Of a stretch of DNA of 64,000 bases, positions 35,109-44,691 are shown one piece after another. The translations under genes and the position numbers were made by a program. The first letter of the stretch is position 1, and each line of letters starts with the position of its first letter. The stretch is from Paenibacillus stellifer (GTDB lineage: Bacteria > Bacillota > Bacilli > Paenibacillales > Paenibacillaceae): positions 4,432,501-4,496,500 of the forward strand of contig NZ_CP009286.1 in the NCBI RefSeq assembly GCF_000758685.1, in the 5' to 3' direction. The notes under the pieces were generated by a model. That model was not told where the DNA came from, searched no databases, and was given only the letters and a program-made list of their open reading frames with translations.

Positions 35109-35216
35109 TCAGCCAAGCTGTCCGGACCGCGCTGCCGCTTCATCACCTATTTTTGCGTTTCCAAGCTGTGAATAAGATAACTTACTAACTCCGCTTTGCT
35201 GACGGACTTTTAACAT
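35109..35216 (-). CDS. 35-residue peptide gene
   Basis: A short frame that starts MLKVRQQSGVSK and ends SGQLG, with an excellent ribosome binding site (ACAACGGAGGTGC, 9 nt before the ATG) in an otherwise gene-free gap between the MFS and LacI genes. The peptide is soluble and weakly basic at its start, without signal peptide or membrane segment. An upstream in-frame extension to 35309 overlaps the LacI stop and lacks a binding site. It may be a small regulator or signalling peptide; nothing in the sequence tells which. Confidence 0.5.
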   Translation of the reverse strand: MLKVRQQSGVSKLSYSQLGNAKIGDEAAARSGQLG

Positions 35217-35301
35217 AATCAAGCACCTCCGTTGTAAATTATTTCTATTGTAAACGGACTTTTTCGAAATGAACAGACAGCGATTAACATTAGTCTTGGG
35301 C

Positions 35302-36321
35302 TTAATCAATTCCTTTCATTAATGCAGTGGACTGGCGGACAACCAGCTTCGGCTCCACCCAGCGGTGCTCCTCCGCCTGAATGGCATTCGGCTCGTTAAT
35401 CTGTGCCATCAGCATGTCCCCTGCCGCCGCTCCCAGCGCGAACGTGTCCATATCAAGACAGGTCAACGGGGGCGTCGTATATGGAGCAAGCGGTCTATTG
35501 TCAAAGGTGGCGATTCCGATATTTTCCGGTATTGAGATCCCCCGCTCGCCGAGCTCCTGAAGCGCACCGAAAGCCACAAGGTTGCTCATGCACACAATCG
35601 AATCCGGAGCTTGGCTGAGGGAGAGCAGCTCACAAGTAAGCCTGCGCCCGTTGGCCTCGTTCGAGTAGCCGGGAAGCACAGGCGGCAATGACGTATGCGG
35701 CAGCGCATCCCGGAATCCCGCCACTCTCGCTCCGAACAGCGGGTCGCACTCTTCACCGCCGATAAACGCCGGGTTCCGGTACCCTTGGGCGAGCAGATGC
35801 TGCGTCAGAATCGCGGCTCCGCTGCGATTGTCGATATCGACCCATCTCAAGGGCCGGACTCCCGGAAGCTCTCCAATAACGATGTAAGGAAAACTCCGTT
35901 CGTTAAGCTCTTGCGCCAGCATTGGGGTCAGGATGGAGTTGTCCAAAATAATTCCGTCCACTTTGCGGCCGAGCACGAAGCGGCTTACGAACCGGTCCCG
36001 ACCGATATGTTCGATATTGCAGATCGTCAGCTCGTAATCGAGCGGTCCGATAACGCTCTCAACACCGCCGATAATATCGTAGAACGAATAATTCAGGAAA
36101 TCGCTTTTGCGTGAAAGGTCGATGATGAGTCCGATGTTATAGCATTTCTGTTTGGCCAGCCGTGTGGCGAAGCTGCTCGGCTCATAATTCATCTCCAGCA
36201 TGATGGCCCGGACTTTTTCCTTAGTAGCCTCCGAGATGGTCGGTGAATCGTTCAGGACCTTGGATACGGTTGATTTGGCTACATTCGCCGCTCGGGCGAT
36301 ATCGTTAATCGTTACTCTCAT
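35302..36321 (-). CDS. LacI family transcriptional regulator
   Basis: A 339-residue repressor. The N-terminal helix-turn-helix is VTINDIARAANVAKSTVSKV with the hinge region following (MNYEPSSFATRLAKQKC). The effector domain has VDGIILDNSILTPML, GGEECDPLFGARVAGFRDAL and GIATFDNRPLAPYTTPPLTC. It lies about 170 nt downstream of the CGTase stop on the same strand, and the CGTase promoter region carries two LacI-type palindromes, so it probably regulates starch or cyclodextrin use. This is inference from position. Confidence 0.9.
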   Translation of the reverse strand: MRVTINDIARAANVAKSTVSKVLNDSPTISEATKEKVRAIMLEMNYEPSSFATRLAKQKCYNIGLIIDLSRKSDFLNYSFYDIIGGVESVIGPLDYELTICNIEHIGRDRFVSRFVLGRKVDGIILDNSILTPMLAQELNERSFPYIVIGELPGVRPLRWVDIDNRSGAAILTQHLLAQGYRNPAFIGGEECDPLFGARVAGFRDALPHTSLPPVLPGYSNEANGRRLTCELLSLSQAPDSIVCMSNLVAFGALQELGERGISIPENIGIATFDNRPLAPYTTPPLTCLDMDTFALGAAAGDMLMAQINEPNAIQAEEHRWVEPKLVVRQSTALMKGID

Positions 36322-36409
36322 CGGATTGGGTCCTCCAACATTCCAGTTAAATCCAATTATACTTGATCAGAAGGGAAGGCGGAAAGCCGCGATTTCCGGT
36401 CAGAACGCC

Positions 36410-36463
36410 AAAAAGCACGGAATCCCGGCTCTCCCCGGGGAAGGACAGCGCCAGATTCCGTGC
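36410..36463 (-). terminator. Terminator of the CGTase gene
   Basis: GCACGGAATC / GATTCCGTGC inverted repeat (36415-36463) followed by TTTTT on the minus strand, 30 nt after the CGTase stop. Confidence 0.8.
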
Positions 36464-36491
36464 TCTGAATCGGTATTACAAGTATTTGTTA

Positions 36492-38633
36492 TTAATTTTG
36501 CCAATCAACCGATATCGTTCCAACACCGCTGGTCGGCGAGGTATACGTATGATTGCTGCCGCCTTCCCATGTTACTGTGGTGCCGTTGGACTTAATGAAC
36601 TTGAACTGCAGTGCCGTACCCGCCGGAACGCTGACGTCGAAATACCAGGTCGGGTAAGATGCTTCAACCACATTGTACATCGGGCCGATCGCATTGGCTG
36701 TGCTCCAGGAGCCAAGCTCGGCGGCACTGCCGACCAGATAAACACTGGTTCCAAGGGCAGTGGTGGCATTGTTGACTTTAAAGCGCACGGTAACCTGATC
36801 TGCGGTCAGCACGTTGAAGTTGTTGAATGCGCTGCTCTGCGTGCCGGAAGCATTCGCTACTTTAACGGCCGTTTTGCCTGCGGCCACGCTTGGAATCTTC
36901 ACTTTGATTTCGCTGTCTTCCCAGCTTACGATGTTCGAACCGGTAACAGCTGTCGTGCCGAAGTAGACAGTACCTGCCGTACTTCCGAATCCGCGTCCGT
37001 CAATGGTGACCGTGTTGCCCGGTTTGCCCATGGTCGGACCGACATTAGCGATGGTCGGCGTAGTCTCGGAGGTGCTGTACTGCCATACCGCCGTTCCGCC
37101 AGCCGCAAGTGTGAAGTTGCTGACCGCGCCGCCGCTGACAGTAATGGAGTTACCGTTCAGCAGTCCTTTAAGGACATCCGAGTAGGTGCCCGCCGGGAGC
37201 GAGCTGAGCAGACCCGAGATCGGATAAGACGTCGTCGTGTTGCGGTTAATGGCGACCAGAGCGACGCTGCTGCCGAATTTCCGCTCATAAATGTATACAT
37301 CATCGTTCACCCAGCGTTGGGTGGAAGTACCGTAAGCGATAGCCGGATTGGACTTCCGCAGCGGGGCAAGGGCCTTGATTACCTTGTAAGCCGTTGTTGT
37401 GTTGTCAAACGACGTCATCATCGCCCGGTTGTTCGGATCGCCGACACCGGTCATATACTGCTCCGTGCCGTAGTAGATCGCCGGAACCCCGCGAGAGGTC
37501 AACGTGAGCGCAAGCGCCTGCTCGGTCGGCCGGGTGCTGGCTCCTGCAGCCTGGAAGCGGTCCATATCATGATTGTCGATAAAGGTAACCATGTTATTGA
37601 TGTAGTTATAGCTGGATGCAGTGCTGTTCAGGACGGTGTTCAGCTCAGGCATCGTTTCCGATTTATCCTTGAATACTTCCCGTACCTCCTGGGCGTACGC
37701 GAAGTCAAGCAGATTCATGCCGCTGTTGTTGGCGAAATTGACATTGTCCGAGCTGGTCTCGTCAGCGCCCAGGAACCATTCGCCGAAGGTGAAGACCGGA
37801 TGGCTGCTGCTGTAGATCGAGGAGACGAAGCTCTTTTGCCAGCCGAACGGCATATGCTTCACCGCGTCAAACCGGATGCCGTCTACCCCCATACCGAGCC
37901 ACAGCTGGATAGCATTCTTAAAGTAGGCGTCGATTGTGCTGTTGTTCTGATTAATGTCTGCAAGATCGTACAGATTTTTGTAGATACCACTTTCAATTGT
38001 GGAGAAATCGGTGCCGCCGTTGTGATGGAACAAGCCGTTCGGATCGCTGCCATATTTGGCGAGCAGTGTACCGTTATCGTAGAGAGCGCCGTTCTCCGCG
38101 AAGCTGGCGTCCGTCGATGAAGCCGGGCTTGTGTGATTCGGCGCAAAGTCGATGATCACCTTCAAATTATGAGCATGGGCCGTGTCAAGCAAGGTCTGAA
38201 AATCGGTGAAGCTGCCGAAGGCCGAATTGGTCTTCTTGAAATCCCGGGCCCAATAACCGTGGTAAGCGGTGTTGTTAACGCCGGAATAGTTGATGACGGA
38301 GGTGATATTCTCGACCGGCTGGGAAATCCAGATGGCCGTAACCCCCATGTCGGTCAGATAACCGTCATTGATCTTGTTGGTGATTCCCTTCCAGTCTCCT
38401 CCGAAGTAGAGCTTCAGATTGGAGTGATCGCTGCTGAATGCCGATCCTGTCGGGTTGTTAGATGAATCTCCATCTGAGAAGCGGTCGGTTACGATTTGAT
38501 AAATGACATCCGTGCTGTAGTCCAGCTTGTTGCTCACACTGGTATCCGGAGACGCAAATGCAGGCAGTGCGGCAACCAGAGCCATACTAATGGATAGCGA
38601 TAAAGTCGTCAACATCTTTGAATACGTTTTCAT
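36492..38633 (-). CDS. Cyclomaltodextrin glucanotransferase
   Basis: A secreted GH13 enzyme that makes cyclodextrins from starch. The 713 residues, including a signal peptide ending near PAFA (residue 27), equal the length of known Paenibacillus CGTases. Five domains are present. The catalytic barrel has nucleophile Asp in GIRFDAVKH, acid Glu in FTFGEWF and third Asp in FIDNHD; Phe replaces the usual Val next to the nucleophile. The aromatic residue at the cyclization site is Tyr (KNLYDLAD). Then come domain C, a TIG/IPT domain ([17 protein letters not shown]) and a C-terminal starch-binding CBM20 ([23 protein letters not shown]). The start at 38633 follows GAGGAGAGTC. Under control of LacI-type operators. 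Confidence 0.95.
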   Translation of the reverse strand: MKTYSKMLTTLSLSISMALVAALPAFASPDTSVSNKLDYSTDVIYQIVTDRFSDGDSSNNPTGSAFSSDHSNLKLYFGGDWKGITNKINDGYLTDMGVTAIWISQPVENITSVINYSGVNNTAYHGYWARDFKKTNSAFGSFTDFQTLLDTAHAHNLKVIIDFAPNHTSPASSTDASFAENGALYDNGTLLAKYGSDPNGLFHHNGGTDFSTIESGIYKNLYDLADINQNNSTIDAYFKNAIQLWLGMGVDGIRFDAVKHMPFGWQKSFVSSIYSSSHPVFTFGEWFLGADETSSDNVNFANNSGMNLLDFAYAQEVREVFKDKSETMPELNTVLNSTASSYNYINNMVTFIDNHDMDRFQAAGASTRPTEQALALTLTSRGVPAIYYGTEQYMTGVGDPNNRAMMTSFDNTTTAYKVIKALAPLRKSNPAIAYGTSTQRWVNDDVYIYERKFGSSVALVAINRNTTTSYPISGLLSSLPAGTYSDVLKGLLNGNSITVSGGAVSNFTLAAGGTAVWQYSTSETTPTIANVGPTMGKPGNTVTIDGRGFGSTAGTVYFGTTAVTGSNIVSWEDSEIKVKIPSVAAGKTAVKVANASGTQSSAFNNFNVLTADQVTVRFKVNNATTALGTSVYLVGSAAELGSWSTANAIGPMYNVVEASYPTWYFDVSVPAGTALQFKFIKSNGTTVTWEGGSNHTYTSPTSGVGTISVDWQN

Positions 38634-38667
38634 ACATGACTCTCCTCTCAAATTTGATTTCCGGAAG

Positions 38668-38680
38668 ACAAACGTTTGCA
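38668..38680. promoter_or_regulatory. LacI-type operator in the CGTase leader
   Basis: The palindrome ACAAACGTTTGCA in the untranslated leader of the CGTase gene, 35 nt before the start codon. Either the neighbouring LacI protein or CcpA could bind. Confidence 0.55.
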
Positions 38681-38816
38681 TGAATCCGAGAGCTTTGCCG
38701 TCTTGTGAATTCCAGGACAAGGTTGTCCATTACGATCGTCCGGAATTTTCCAAGCCGCCGTGTTGCCCCTGCCCTTCATGAAAGGGCTAACTTGAAGCTT
38801 TTCTTACTAATTCCAA

Positions 38817-38831
38817 AGAAACCGGTTTCCT
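38817..38831. promoter_or_regulatory. LacI-type operator at the CGTase transcription start
   Basis: AGAAACCGGTTTCCT is a near-perfect palindrome overlapping the predicted transcription start, the place where a repressor would block initiation. Confidence 0.55.
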
Positions 38832-38836
38832 CCTAC

Positions 38837-38866
38837 AAAATACCATTCCTTATTCAGACAAGTCAA
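38837..38866 (-). promoter_or_regulatory. Promoter of the CGTase gene
   Basis: -35 TTGACT (38866-38861) and -10 TATTTT (38842-38837), spacer 18 nt. This predicts a leader of about 195 nt that contains the second operator. Confidence 0.6.
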
Positions 38867-38903
38867 TACCTAATTTGGGGAAATATTGAAAAACGCGCCG
38901 CCT

Positions 38904-39635
38904 TTACGGCAGCGCGTCCTTCAGCTTATCCCCGGCTTCGCGAAGGGAATCAAATGTCCCCGCATCGCTCCACCATTCCTTGAGCACATCATAGCTTAGC
39001 TTGCGGTCTGCGGCATACAGGTTGTTGACATCCGTAATCTCCAGCTCCCCCCGTTGAGAGGGCGAGATGCGCTGGATAATGTCGAATACGGCCTCGTCAT
39101 ACATGTAAATGCCGGTCACGCAGTATTCGCTCTTCGGCTGCTTAGGCTTCTCTTCGATCCGCGCAATCCAGCCGGCATCCGAGCTGTCAAAGACCGGCAC
39201 GCCATAACGGCGGGCGTCACTCACCGGCTTGAGCAGCACTTTGGCAGTTCCCTCAGGCTGGCGCAGATAGCCTTCCACATACGGTGCGAGATCCTCGGTG
39301 AACAGATTGTCGCCGAGCAGGACAACGAACCGTTCTCCTGACGGGATAAAGCCCTTCGCCAGCTCTAGAGCCTCAGCGATTCCGCCGGCCGCTTCCTGGA
39401 TTTTGTAGGTCAGGGACACGCCGAAGGCGGCTCCGCTTCCCAGAAAATCCGTGTACATCCCGGCGGATTGTTTGCTGATAACCAGCAGAATGTCGGTGAT
39501 CCCCGCCTTGCGCAGCCGGTCAATCCCGTAGCATATCATCGGATATCTGCCGACCGGAAGCAAATGCTTGTTCATGAGCCGGGTCAGCGGATATAGCCGC
39601 GTTCCGGTTCCGCCTGCCAAGATGACTCCTTTCAT
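38904..39635 (-). CDS. Sugar-phosphate nucleotidyltransferase (RmlA-like)
   Basis: A 243-residue enzyme that would make an NDP-sugar, most likely dTDP-glucose. The N-terminal signature is MKGVILAGGTGTRLYPLTR, with the LLPVGRYPMICY substrate segment and LLGDNLFTEDL near residue 105. It is shorter than the usual 290-residue RmlA and lacks the C-terminal allosteric tail, like the short RmlA homologues found in polysaccharide clusters. The start at 39635 follows GGGAGGAATGG. Last gene of the GT2 cluster; rmlB, C and D are not in the window. Confidence 0.88.
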   Translation of the reverse strand: MKGVILAGGTGTRLYPLTRLMNKHLLPVGRYPMICYGIDRLRKAGITDILLVISKQSAGMYTDFLGSGAAFGVSLTYKIQEAAGGIAEALELAKGFIPSGERFVVLLGDNLFTEDLAPYVEGYLRQPEGTAKVLLKPVSDARRYGVPVFDSSDAGWIARIEEKPKQPKSEYCVTGIYMYDEAVFDIIQRISPSQRGELEITDVNNLYAADRKLSYDVLKEWWSDAGTFDSLREAGDKLKDALP

Positions 39636-39682
39636 AAGCCATTCCTCCCTATCTATGATGCCGGGAACGACCGGCGGCGCCG

Positions 39683-40417
39683 TTAGATGAACAGCGCAGG
39701 GTCCAATCCCCACTTGTCGATATACCGTCTGCGGCCCTGCTCGATCAATTCCTGCCAGCCGCCGCTGTAGACCTCACGGAAGCTTGCGCTTCCCTCATGA
39801 TGCACGAGACAATCTCCGGCGATCAGCATCCGGTAACTCTGAAGCCGTACGCGCAGGCAGAAATCATCATCTTCAAAATGTCCCGGGGAGAACCTTTCGT
39901 CCAGCAGCCCTACCCGGTCCAGCACTTCTCTCTTGAACAGCAGACATAATCCGACCAACCGGCGTGTCTCCCGCCATTTGGACGGGTCAGGCCGGTTCGC
40001 CTCCTCTGCAGCGGCAAAGAATCCGGCCCTGTCGGTATAACGGACCTCCACCCGCTGCCTTCCGCTTGCAAAATTCGTTACAGGTCCGACCATACCGACA
40101 TCAGCCGCGCTGTACAGCGCGGATTTCAAGTTGGACAGCCAGCCCTTCGCGACCATGACATCATTGTTCAGCAGCAGCAGCTCCTCGCCGGAAGCGAGAA
40201 GCAGCCCCCTGTTGCACGCCGCCGGAAATCCGGCATTGAACGGCAGGGACAGAAAAGGTATCCGCTCCTCCCGGCAGTATTCCGCCGTTCCGTCCACCGA
40301 GGCGTTATCTACAACAATCAGTTCATAAGGCTCCTCTGTATAGAATCGGATCGACTCCACACAGGCCTTCAAGAGGCCGAGTCCGTTATAGTTCGGGATA
40401 ATAATGCTTGTAGTCAT
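39683..40417 (-). CDS. Glycosyltransferase family 2
   Basis: A 244-residue GT2 enzyme of the rhamnosyltransferase-like group. It shows TSIIIPNYNGLGLLKACVES, VVDNASVDGTAEYC, the LLNNDVMVAKGWL acid pair near residue 85, and LDERFSPGHFEDDDFCLRVR near residue 180, typical of GT2 acting on surface polysaccharides or glycoproteins. The ATG at 40417 overlaps the preceding stop (ATGA) and follows GGAGGAACC. It sits between another GT2 and the nucleotidyltransferase. Acceptor unknown. Confidence 0.9.
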   Translation of the reverse strand: MTTSIIIPNYNGLGLLKACVESIRFYTEEPYELIVVDNASVDGTAEYCREERIPFLSLPFNAGFPAACNRGLLLASGEELLLLNNDVMVAKGWLSNLKSALYSAADVGMVGPVTNFASGRQRVEVRYTDRAGFFAAAEEANRPDPSKWRETRRLVGLCLLFKREVLDRVGLLDERFSPGHFEDDDFCLRVRLQSYRMLIAGDCLVHHEGSASFREVYSGGWQELIEQGRRRYIDKWGLDPALFI

Positions 40418-41400
40418 GGCTGGTTCCTCCATGCGGCCAGGCGGCTTCGATAGCCGGGTCCTCCCGCCTCGCGGAATTTCCGGACCCCGCCCCGGGCCAG
40501 AATTTCGGCCAGCGCCTCGGCGTGATCGCCGAGAATCATCTGCTCCACGGCATTCCCCGCTCCCGTGTTGCTTCTGCGTACCCGGTTGCGTCCGATTACG
40601 TTGACAGACGAGGCATTCTTCACGCTCAGTCCGTTCAGTACAGCCGCTGCCTGCGCCTTCGGCGGAACCGTCAATGTCTTAGGCCCGATGATGCTCAGCG
40701 CCCGCCGGGACAGCGCATGAGGGACGGCTGTCATGGAGGAGGCCCCCAAATCCTCCCGTCCGACCGCAAGATTGAGGAACAGCTTGCAGCGCGTGACCGG
40801 ATCGGTATGTTCAAAGGAAGGAAGCAGCGGATTCAGATCGTTGAGCGCCACGTCGGTTCCTTCATCCACGGCGGTAACGAAAGGGGCCAGCGCCGGAGCT
40901 GGAATCGCCATATCTCCGTCCAGGAACAGCAGAATGTCGCCCCGACTGAGTCTGGCGCCAATCGCGCGTCCCACATCATGCCCTGCCGCATCAGGATAAT
41001 GGACCACCATGGCCACAGCCGACTGGCGGGCCCGCAAGTAGCTCTCGTCGGAGCAGCCGTTCAGCACGACGATCAGCTCCTCCGGCAGCAGTCTTTCCGC
41101 TTCACGGAGCACGGCAGGAAGAGTCGCTTCCTCGTTCTGCGCCGAAACGATGACCGACAGCGTTCCCCGGCGCGCGGGGGGACGCCAGCGGGCGCCTTTG
41201 CTTTGGGCGGGGCTCGCTGCTTTCATGGTCCCAGATTCCAGCTTGGATCTCTCATCTGTACCGGGAGAGATAACCGGCGCATGTAGAGCCTCCGCTTTCG
41301 GAGCTTTACGCTTTCTTCCGGTCCTGCGCGTTCCAACGCCGCCGGTTCCGTAACCTCTGTGGCGGCCTTCCGTCACATGCGATCTTCTCATCGTATTCAT
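40414..41400 (-). CDS. GT2 glycosyltransferase with basic N-terminal tail
   Basis: A 328-residue protein. Residues 1-78 are a disordered, Arg/Lys/Gly/Ser-rich tail (for example GTRRTGRKRKAPKAEALH). A GT2 domain then begins with LSVIVSAQNEEATLPAVLRE, continues with ELIVVLNGCSDES and AAGHDVGRAIGARLSRGDIL, and has the metal-binding LFLDGDMAI near residue 155. Its closest relative here is the gene just upstream, which has the same tail-plus-GT2 plan and the shared GHDVGR motif, so the pair came from a duplication. Six nt separate them. Confidence 0.88.
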   Translation of the reverse strand: MNTMRRSHVTEGRHRGYGTGGVGTRRTGRKRKAPKAEALHAPVISPGTDERSKLESGTMKAASPAQSKGARWRPPARRGTLSVIVSAQNEEATLPAVLREAERLLPEELIVVLNGCSDESYLRARQSAVAMVVHYPDAAGHDVGRAIGARLSRGDILLFLDGDMAIPAPALAPFVTAVDEGTDVALNDLNPLLPSFEHTDPVTRCKLFLNLAVGREDLGASSMTAVPHALSRRALSIIGPKTLTVPPKAQAAAVLNGLSVKNASSVNVIGRNRVRRSNTGAGNAVEQMILGDHAEALAEILARGGVRKFREAGGPGYRSRLAAWRNQP

Positions 41401-41406
41401 CCTCTG

Positions 41407-42333
41407 TCACCTCACCATCTCCCGCCGACGGCTGCCATCCGAATAGCCGGCCCGCTCTCCGAGCCGCTCGAGCATAACCGCAGCCGCCTGCAAATGATCC
41501 GAGACGACGATGTCCGCCAGCGGATCGCGGCCGCCCCTTTTGCGCCGTATGACATTCATCCGCCCGACCGGGACCAGGTGAACCGCCTCGACCCGAAGCC
41601 CGTGCAGCACCGCCCGGGCCTGAGCCGCCGGCGGACAGGACAGTATCTCCCCGCCAAGTGTCTCAAGCGCTTTTCGGCTCAGAGCATGCGGCACAGTCGT
41701 CATGGAGCAGCCGTGGAGATCGGGGCGTCCGAGCAGAAGATTGAGCGTATGTTTGGATAGTACAACAGGATGGGGACGCCGCTTCTTTACCGCTCCCGAA
41801 TAGCGGTTCAATGCAACATCGACACCGCTGCCGACCGCTTTGACGAACGGAAACAGCCGTTTGGCGGATATAACAATATCTCCATCCGTGAAGAGCAGTA
41901 TGTCGCCTTTCGCCGCCCCCGCTCCTATGCTCCGTCCGACATCGTGACCGAGCGGCTCCGGGTAGACAAGCACGCGCGCGCCGGAAGCTGCCGCAATATC
42001 CGCCGTACGGTCAGAGGAACCGTTGACAACGACAATCACCTCGCATCGCGCGGCAGTTCTTCGCGCTTCAGCGATGACCTTGGCTATTGTGCTCTCCTCG
42101 TTCATAGCCGGAATAATGACCGACACCAAGGGTTCCCTCTCATCCGGTGCACCCGTCAAGAGATCGGCAGGAACAGAAGCATGCGGGGACCTGCTCTTGG
42201 CTGCGCGCTTGGCTCCAGACTGCCTTGGTCTGCGGCTCAAGGTACGGAGAGCGGTCGATTTGGCTGGCGTACGGCGGACAGGTGCAGCCTTATGTCTCGG
42301 GCTGCGCGTTCGCTTGGCTGATTTCATGCTCAT
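41407..42333 (-). CDS. GT2 glycosyltransferase with basic N-terminal tail
   Basis: About 308 residues. Residues 1-65 form a polybasic tail (KSAKRTRSPRHKAAPVRRTP and onward). The GT2 domain begins VSVIIPAMNEESTIAKVIAE and shows VIVVVNGSSDRTAD, EPLGHDVGRSIGAGAAKGDI and the DxD site LLFTDGDIVI near residue 150. Both tails would carry a strong positive charge, which could hold the enzymes on an acidic surface such as the forespore coat; that is inference. The start is the ATG after GGGGAGGAAGTG; a GTG one codon earlier or an ATG two codons later is possible. First gene of the cluster. Confidence 0.87.
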   Translation of the reverse strand: MSMKSAKRTRSPRHKAAPVRRTPAKSTALRTLSRRPRQSGAKRAAKSRSPHASVPADLLTGAPDEREPLVSVIIPAMNEESTIAKVIAEARRTAARCEVIVVVNGSSDRTADIAAASGARVLVYPEPLGHDVGRSIGAGAAKGDILLFTDGDIVISAKRLFPFVKAVGSGVDVALNRYSGAVKKRRPHPVVLSKHTLNLLLGRPDLHGCSMTTVPHALSRKALETLGGEILSCPPAAQARAVLHGLRVEAVHLVPVGRMNVIRRKRGGRDPLADIVVSDHLQAAAVMLERLGERAGYSDGSRRREMVR

Positions 42334-42375
42334 CACTTCCTCCCCTGCAGAGCATTCCCCGGGCGGGGTTCATCA

Positions 42376-42384
42376 CAGTGTATG
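42376..42384 (-). promoter_or_regulatory. CATAnnnTG motif, late-sporulation -10-like
   Basis: CATACACTG on the minus strand before the GT2 cluster; it also equals the sigma-E -10 form CATACACT. It predicts a leader of about 36 nt. No clear -35 is seen. Confidence 0.4.
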
Positions 42385-42495
42385 CCACAGGACGGACGGG
42401 GCAACGGCTGATGTCTACCTGTACACCTATCTCCGCCGAAAGCTTCGGCCGTACGCCCGCTCCGCTTCGTGAAGCCGATAATCGCTCCGCACACA

Positions 42496-44686
42496 GTAGG
42501 GTAAGACGAGGGATTACTCCCTCGGACTCCCCGTCAAACCGTGCATGCGGATTTCCCGCACACGGCTTTCCTTCGTCAGTTCCCCATCTTCAGGAGTGAG
42601 TTCTCTTCATCCGTCGCCGGATTGCCTATTTCACTCCTGAATTAGGAACGTGTGGTGAGTAAGCTTGTTAGAAATACCATTCCCGCTGATTCCAGTACTT
42701 TGTTTGGAATCAGCCGATTTGACACCGTAGATTTCTTTTGGCGCATAAAGGCTCGCGCCCTCATCCGCGTCCATTCATCCAGACGTTCAAACTTTTTCTT
42801 TACATTCCCTATGCCGAAATAGTTACCAAATCCTCGGGCAATTCCGTTTAGTTTCTTGAGCATTTCGTCAAGGTTATTTCCTTGTTGTCTGCGGGTAACT
42901 TGCCGGATTTTATCCTTGTACTTCTTCACTTTCGCGTCCGGTAGTATCAGATAATCCCTCCAAAAGTCGAATCCAAGAAAACGAAATCCGTCATCGAAAT
43001 GCACTACTTTTGTTTTCTCAGGATGCATTCGCAGCTGTAGTTCGTCTTCTAGAATGGTCTTTGCCGCCAGGTATGCTTCTTTTGCCTGTTCCTTTGTCTT
43101 GCAAAGGATAACTGCATCATCCGCGTACCTGACTACGGCGAATCCCTTCTCTTTCATCCCCCAGTCGAAATGGTTCAAGTACAGATTCGCAAGCAATGGC
43201 GATAAATTCCCACCCTGTGGAGACCCGATTTCCGTTTCATGGAACTGATCATCTTCCATGAACCCCGCCGTCAGCCACCCGCGAATGAGCGTCAGCACTT
43301 TTCCGTCGGTGATTCTCTCATGCACCTTCTCCATCAGTAATTCGTGTGGAATTTCATCGAAGAAGGACATGATGTCCAGGTCAACCACATATTCGTATCC
43401 GCCGCGTTTCGCTCGTCGAATCGTATGTATTGCTTGGTGCGCCGAGTATCCCGCACGAAAGCCAAAGCTGTAGTAGTAGAAGTCTTGCTCGAAAATCGGC
43501 TCGATGATTTGACGCACGGCTTGCTGACATACGCGATCTCGGATTGTGGGAATGCCTAACGGTCTTAGCTTCCCGTTTTCCTTCTCGATGAAATGCCGCC
43601 TTACCGGATCGGGATTGTACCGCCCTTGCTGCAATAATCTTTGAAGCTCTCTTAGGTTCATGCTCACGTTTTTCTCGTACATCGCGATGCTTACGCCATC
43701 GATGCCGCCGCTTCCCTGATTCTTCTTCACAGCTAGCCAGGCTTCGTGCAGATTGTTCATTTGGTATACTTTATCGATTAAGGAATAGTAACGTCTTTTA
43801 GGTTTCATTGGTGTTTCACCACCTTTGCCGCTACTCACCAAGCTGGTCTTGTTTTCGCTACAGAGGATCGATTCCTTGCTTGTTCCATGGCGCGACAAAT
43901 GCGTCTTAGACTCATTGCCAATCGCTCCTGTTTGCCCGCCATGTACTCAGGTCGCCAGTAGCCCTCTATCCGTTGGCGTTCTTTCGCCATTGGCGGGATA
44001 CCCCCACTTGGTACTACCCTTATTCGATTAAGGCGCTTACGATCTCCACTCGCGTCAACTCACAGACTTTGACGAAGCACGTCCCCTTTGCCTCTGTCTC
44101 CCCTCTTTTGGAGTGGAGGCAGGGTATGCGACACCACTTTTTTTTCTGGCTGCTTCCACTGAAAAAAAATTTGGGCGCATACTCATCCAGGTTTTCTCCT
44201 CCAGTCTGTTACCAGCTTTCATCGGCCCGGATTTACTCACTACTACGGGACGATCCGCCATCTCGCAGCCCTTCGGTTTGGCTTTCCCTTTAAGGTTATA
44301 CCGCCCCTACCTTGTCCGCGTTTGCGTCAAGGAGACTACGAGACTTCCCTCAGTTATCTGCACCTTCTATTCCATCCATCCTGACCCTAATCACGTCGAT
44401 GAGCCTTGCAGGTCGTATCCCTTTGTTTGTTTTCCTGCAAGGTATGCTTATTCGCATAAGTTTCCCCGTTTTCTGGGCGGGTCACCCAGCATCGCCGCCA
44501 CCTCTGGTTCACCGCATTCCGGGCTGGACTTTGCCTGCAGGCCCTTCGGATTCTTCCTCACGGAAGACACCCTGCCCATCCGTGGCAACCTCCGGTTGCC
44601 GGATGTCTGCTTCGGCTACGGCACTTTAAAGGGTAAAGTTACCGAGTGGATTTGAACCACTTAGATTGTGCGACTGTGAGGCGCAC
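42496..44686 (-). mobile_element. Group IIC intron with maturase gene
   Basis: A complete intron of about 2190 nt. The 5-prime end reads GTGCGCC (44686 downward). Near the 3-prime end lies domain V (42520-42565, beginning AAAGCCGTGTGCGGG and closing with CACGGTTTGACGGGG). A short domain VI hairpin, GAGGGAG/ATCCCTC, follows, and the end CCCTAC gives the AY terminus at about 42496. The maturase frame lies in domain IV. It is inserted on the minus strand directly behind the hairpin AAGCGCAGCC/GGCTGCGCTT, the terminator of the giant repeat gene. Group IIC introns are known for choosing the downstream side of terminators. Confidence 0.92.
42642..43808 (-). CDS. ltrA: Group II intron reverse transcriptase/maturase
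   Basis: 388 residues, the compact group IIC form without an endonuclease domain. The RT domain shows GIDGVSIAMYEKN, RPLGIPTIRDRVCQQAVRQI, FGFRAGYSAHQAI and the catalytic VVRYADDAVIL near residue 215. The C-terminal maturase part (GIIM) begins near KLNGIARGFGNYFGIG and ends with the truncated X domain. The frame is intact, so the intron may still be active. The start at 43808 follows AGGTGGTG; an in-frame ATG at 43898 gives 30 further residues and cannot be excluded. Confidence 0.93.
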   Translation of the reverse strand: MKPKRRYYSLIDKVYQMNNLHEAWLAVKKNQGSGGIDGVSIAMYEKNVSMNLRELQRLLQQGRYNPDPVRRHFIEKENGKLRPLGIPTIRDRVCQQAVRQIIEPIFEQDFYYYSFGFRAGYSAHQAIHTIRRAKRGGYEYVVDLDIMSFFDEIPHELLMEKVHERITDGKVLTLIRGWLTAGFMEDDQFHETEIGSPQGGNLSPLLANLYLNHFDWGMKEKGFAVVRYADDAVILCKTKEQAKEAYLAAKTILEDELQLRMHPEKTKVVHFDDGFRFLGFDFWRDYLILPDAKVKKYKDKIRQVTRRQQGNNLDEMLKKLNGIARGFGNYFGIGNVKKKFERLDEWTRMRARAFMRQKKSTVSNRLIPNKVLESAGMVFLTSLLTTRS

Positions 44687-44691
44687 CAGCA

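Noticed and set aside
36363..38120. A 585-codon plus-strand frame opposite the CGTase gene
   Set aside because: The minus-strand gene is a full CGTase with all catalytic residues, and the plus frame shows no family motif or suitable start.
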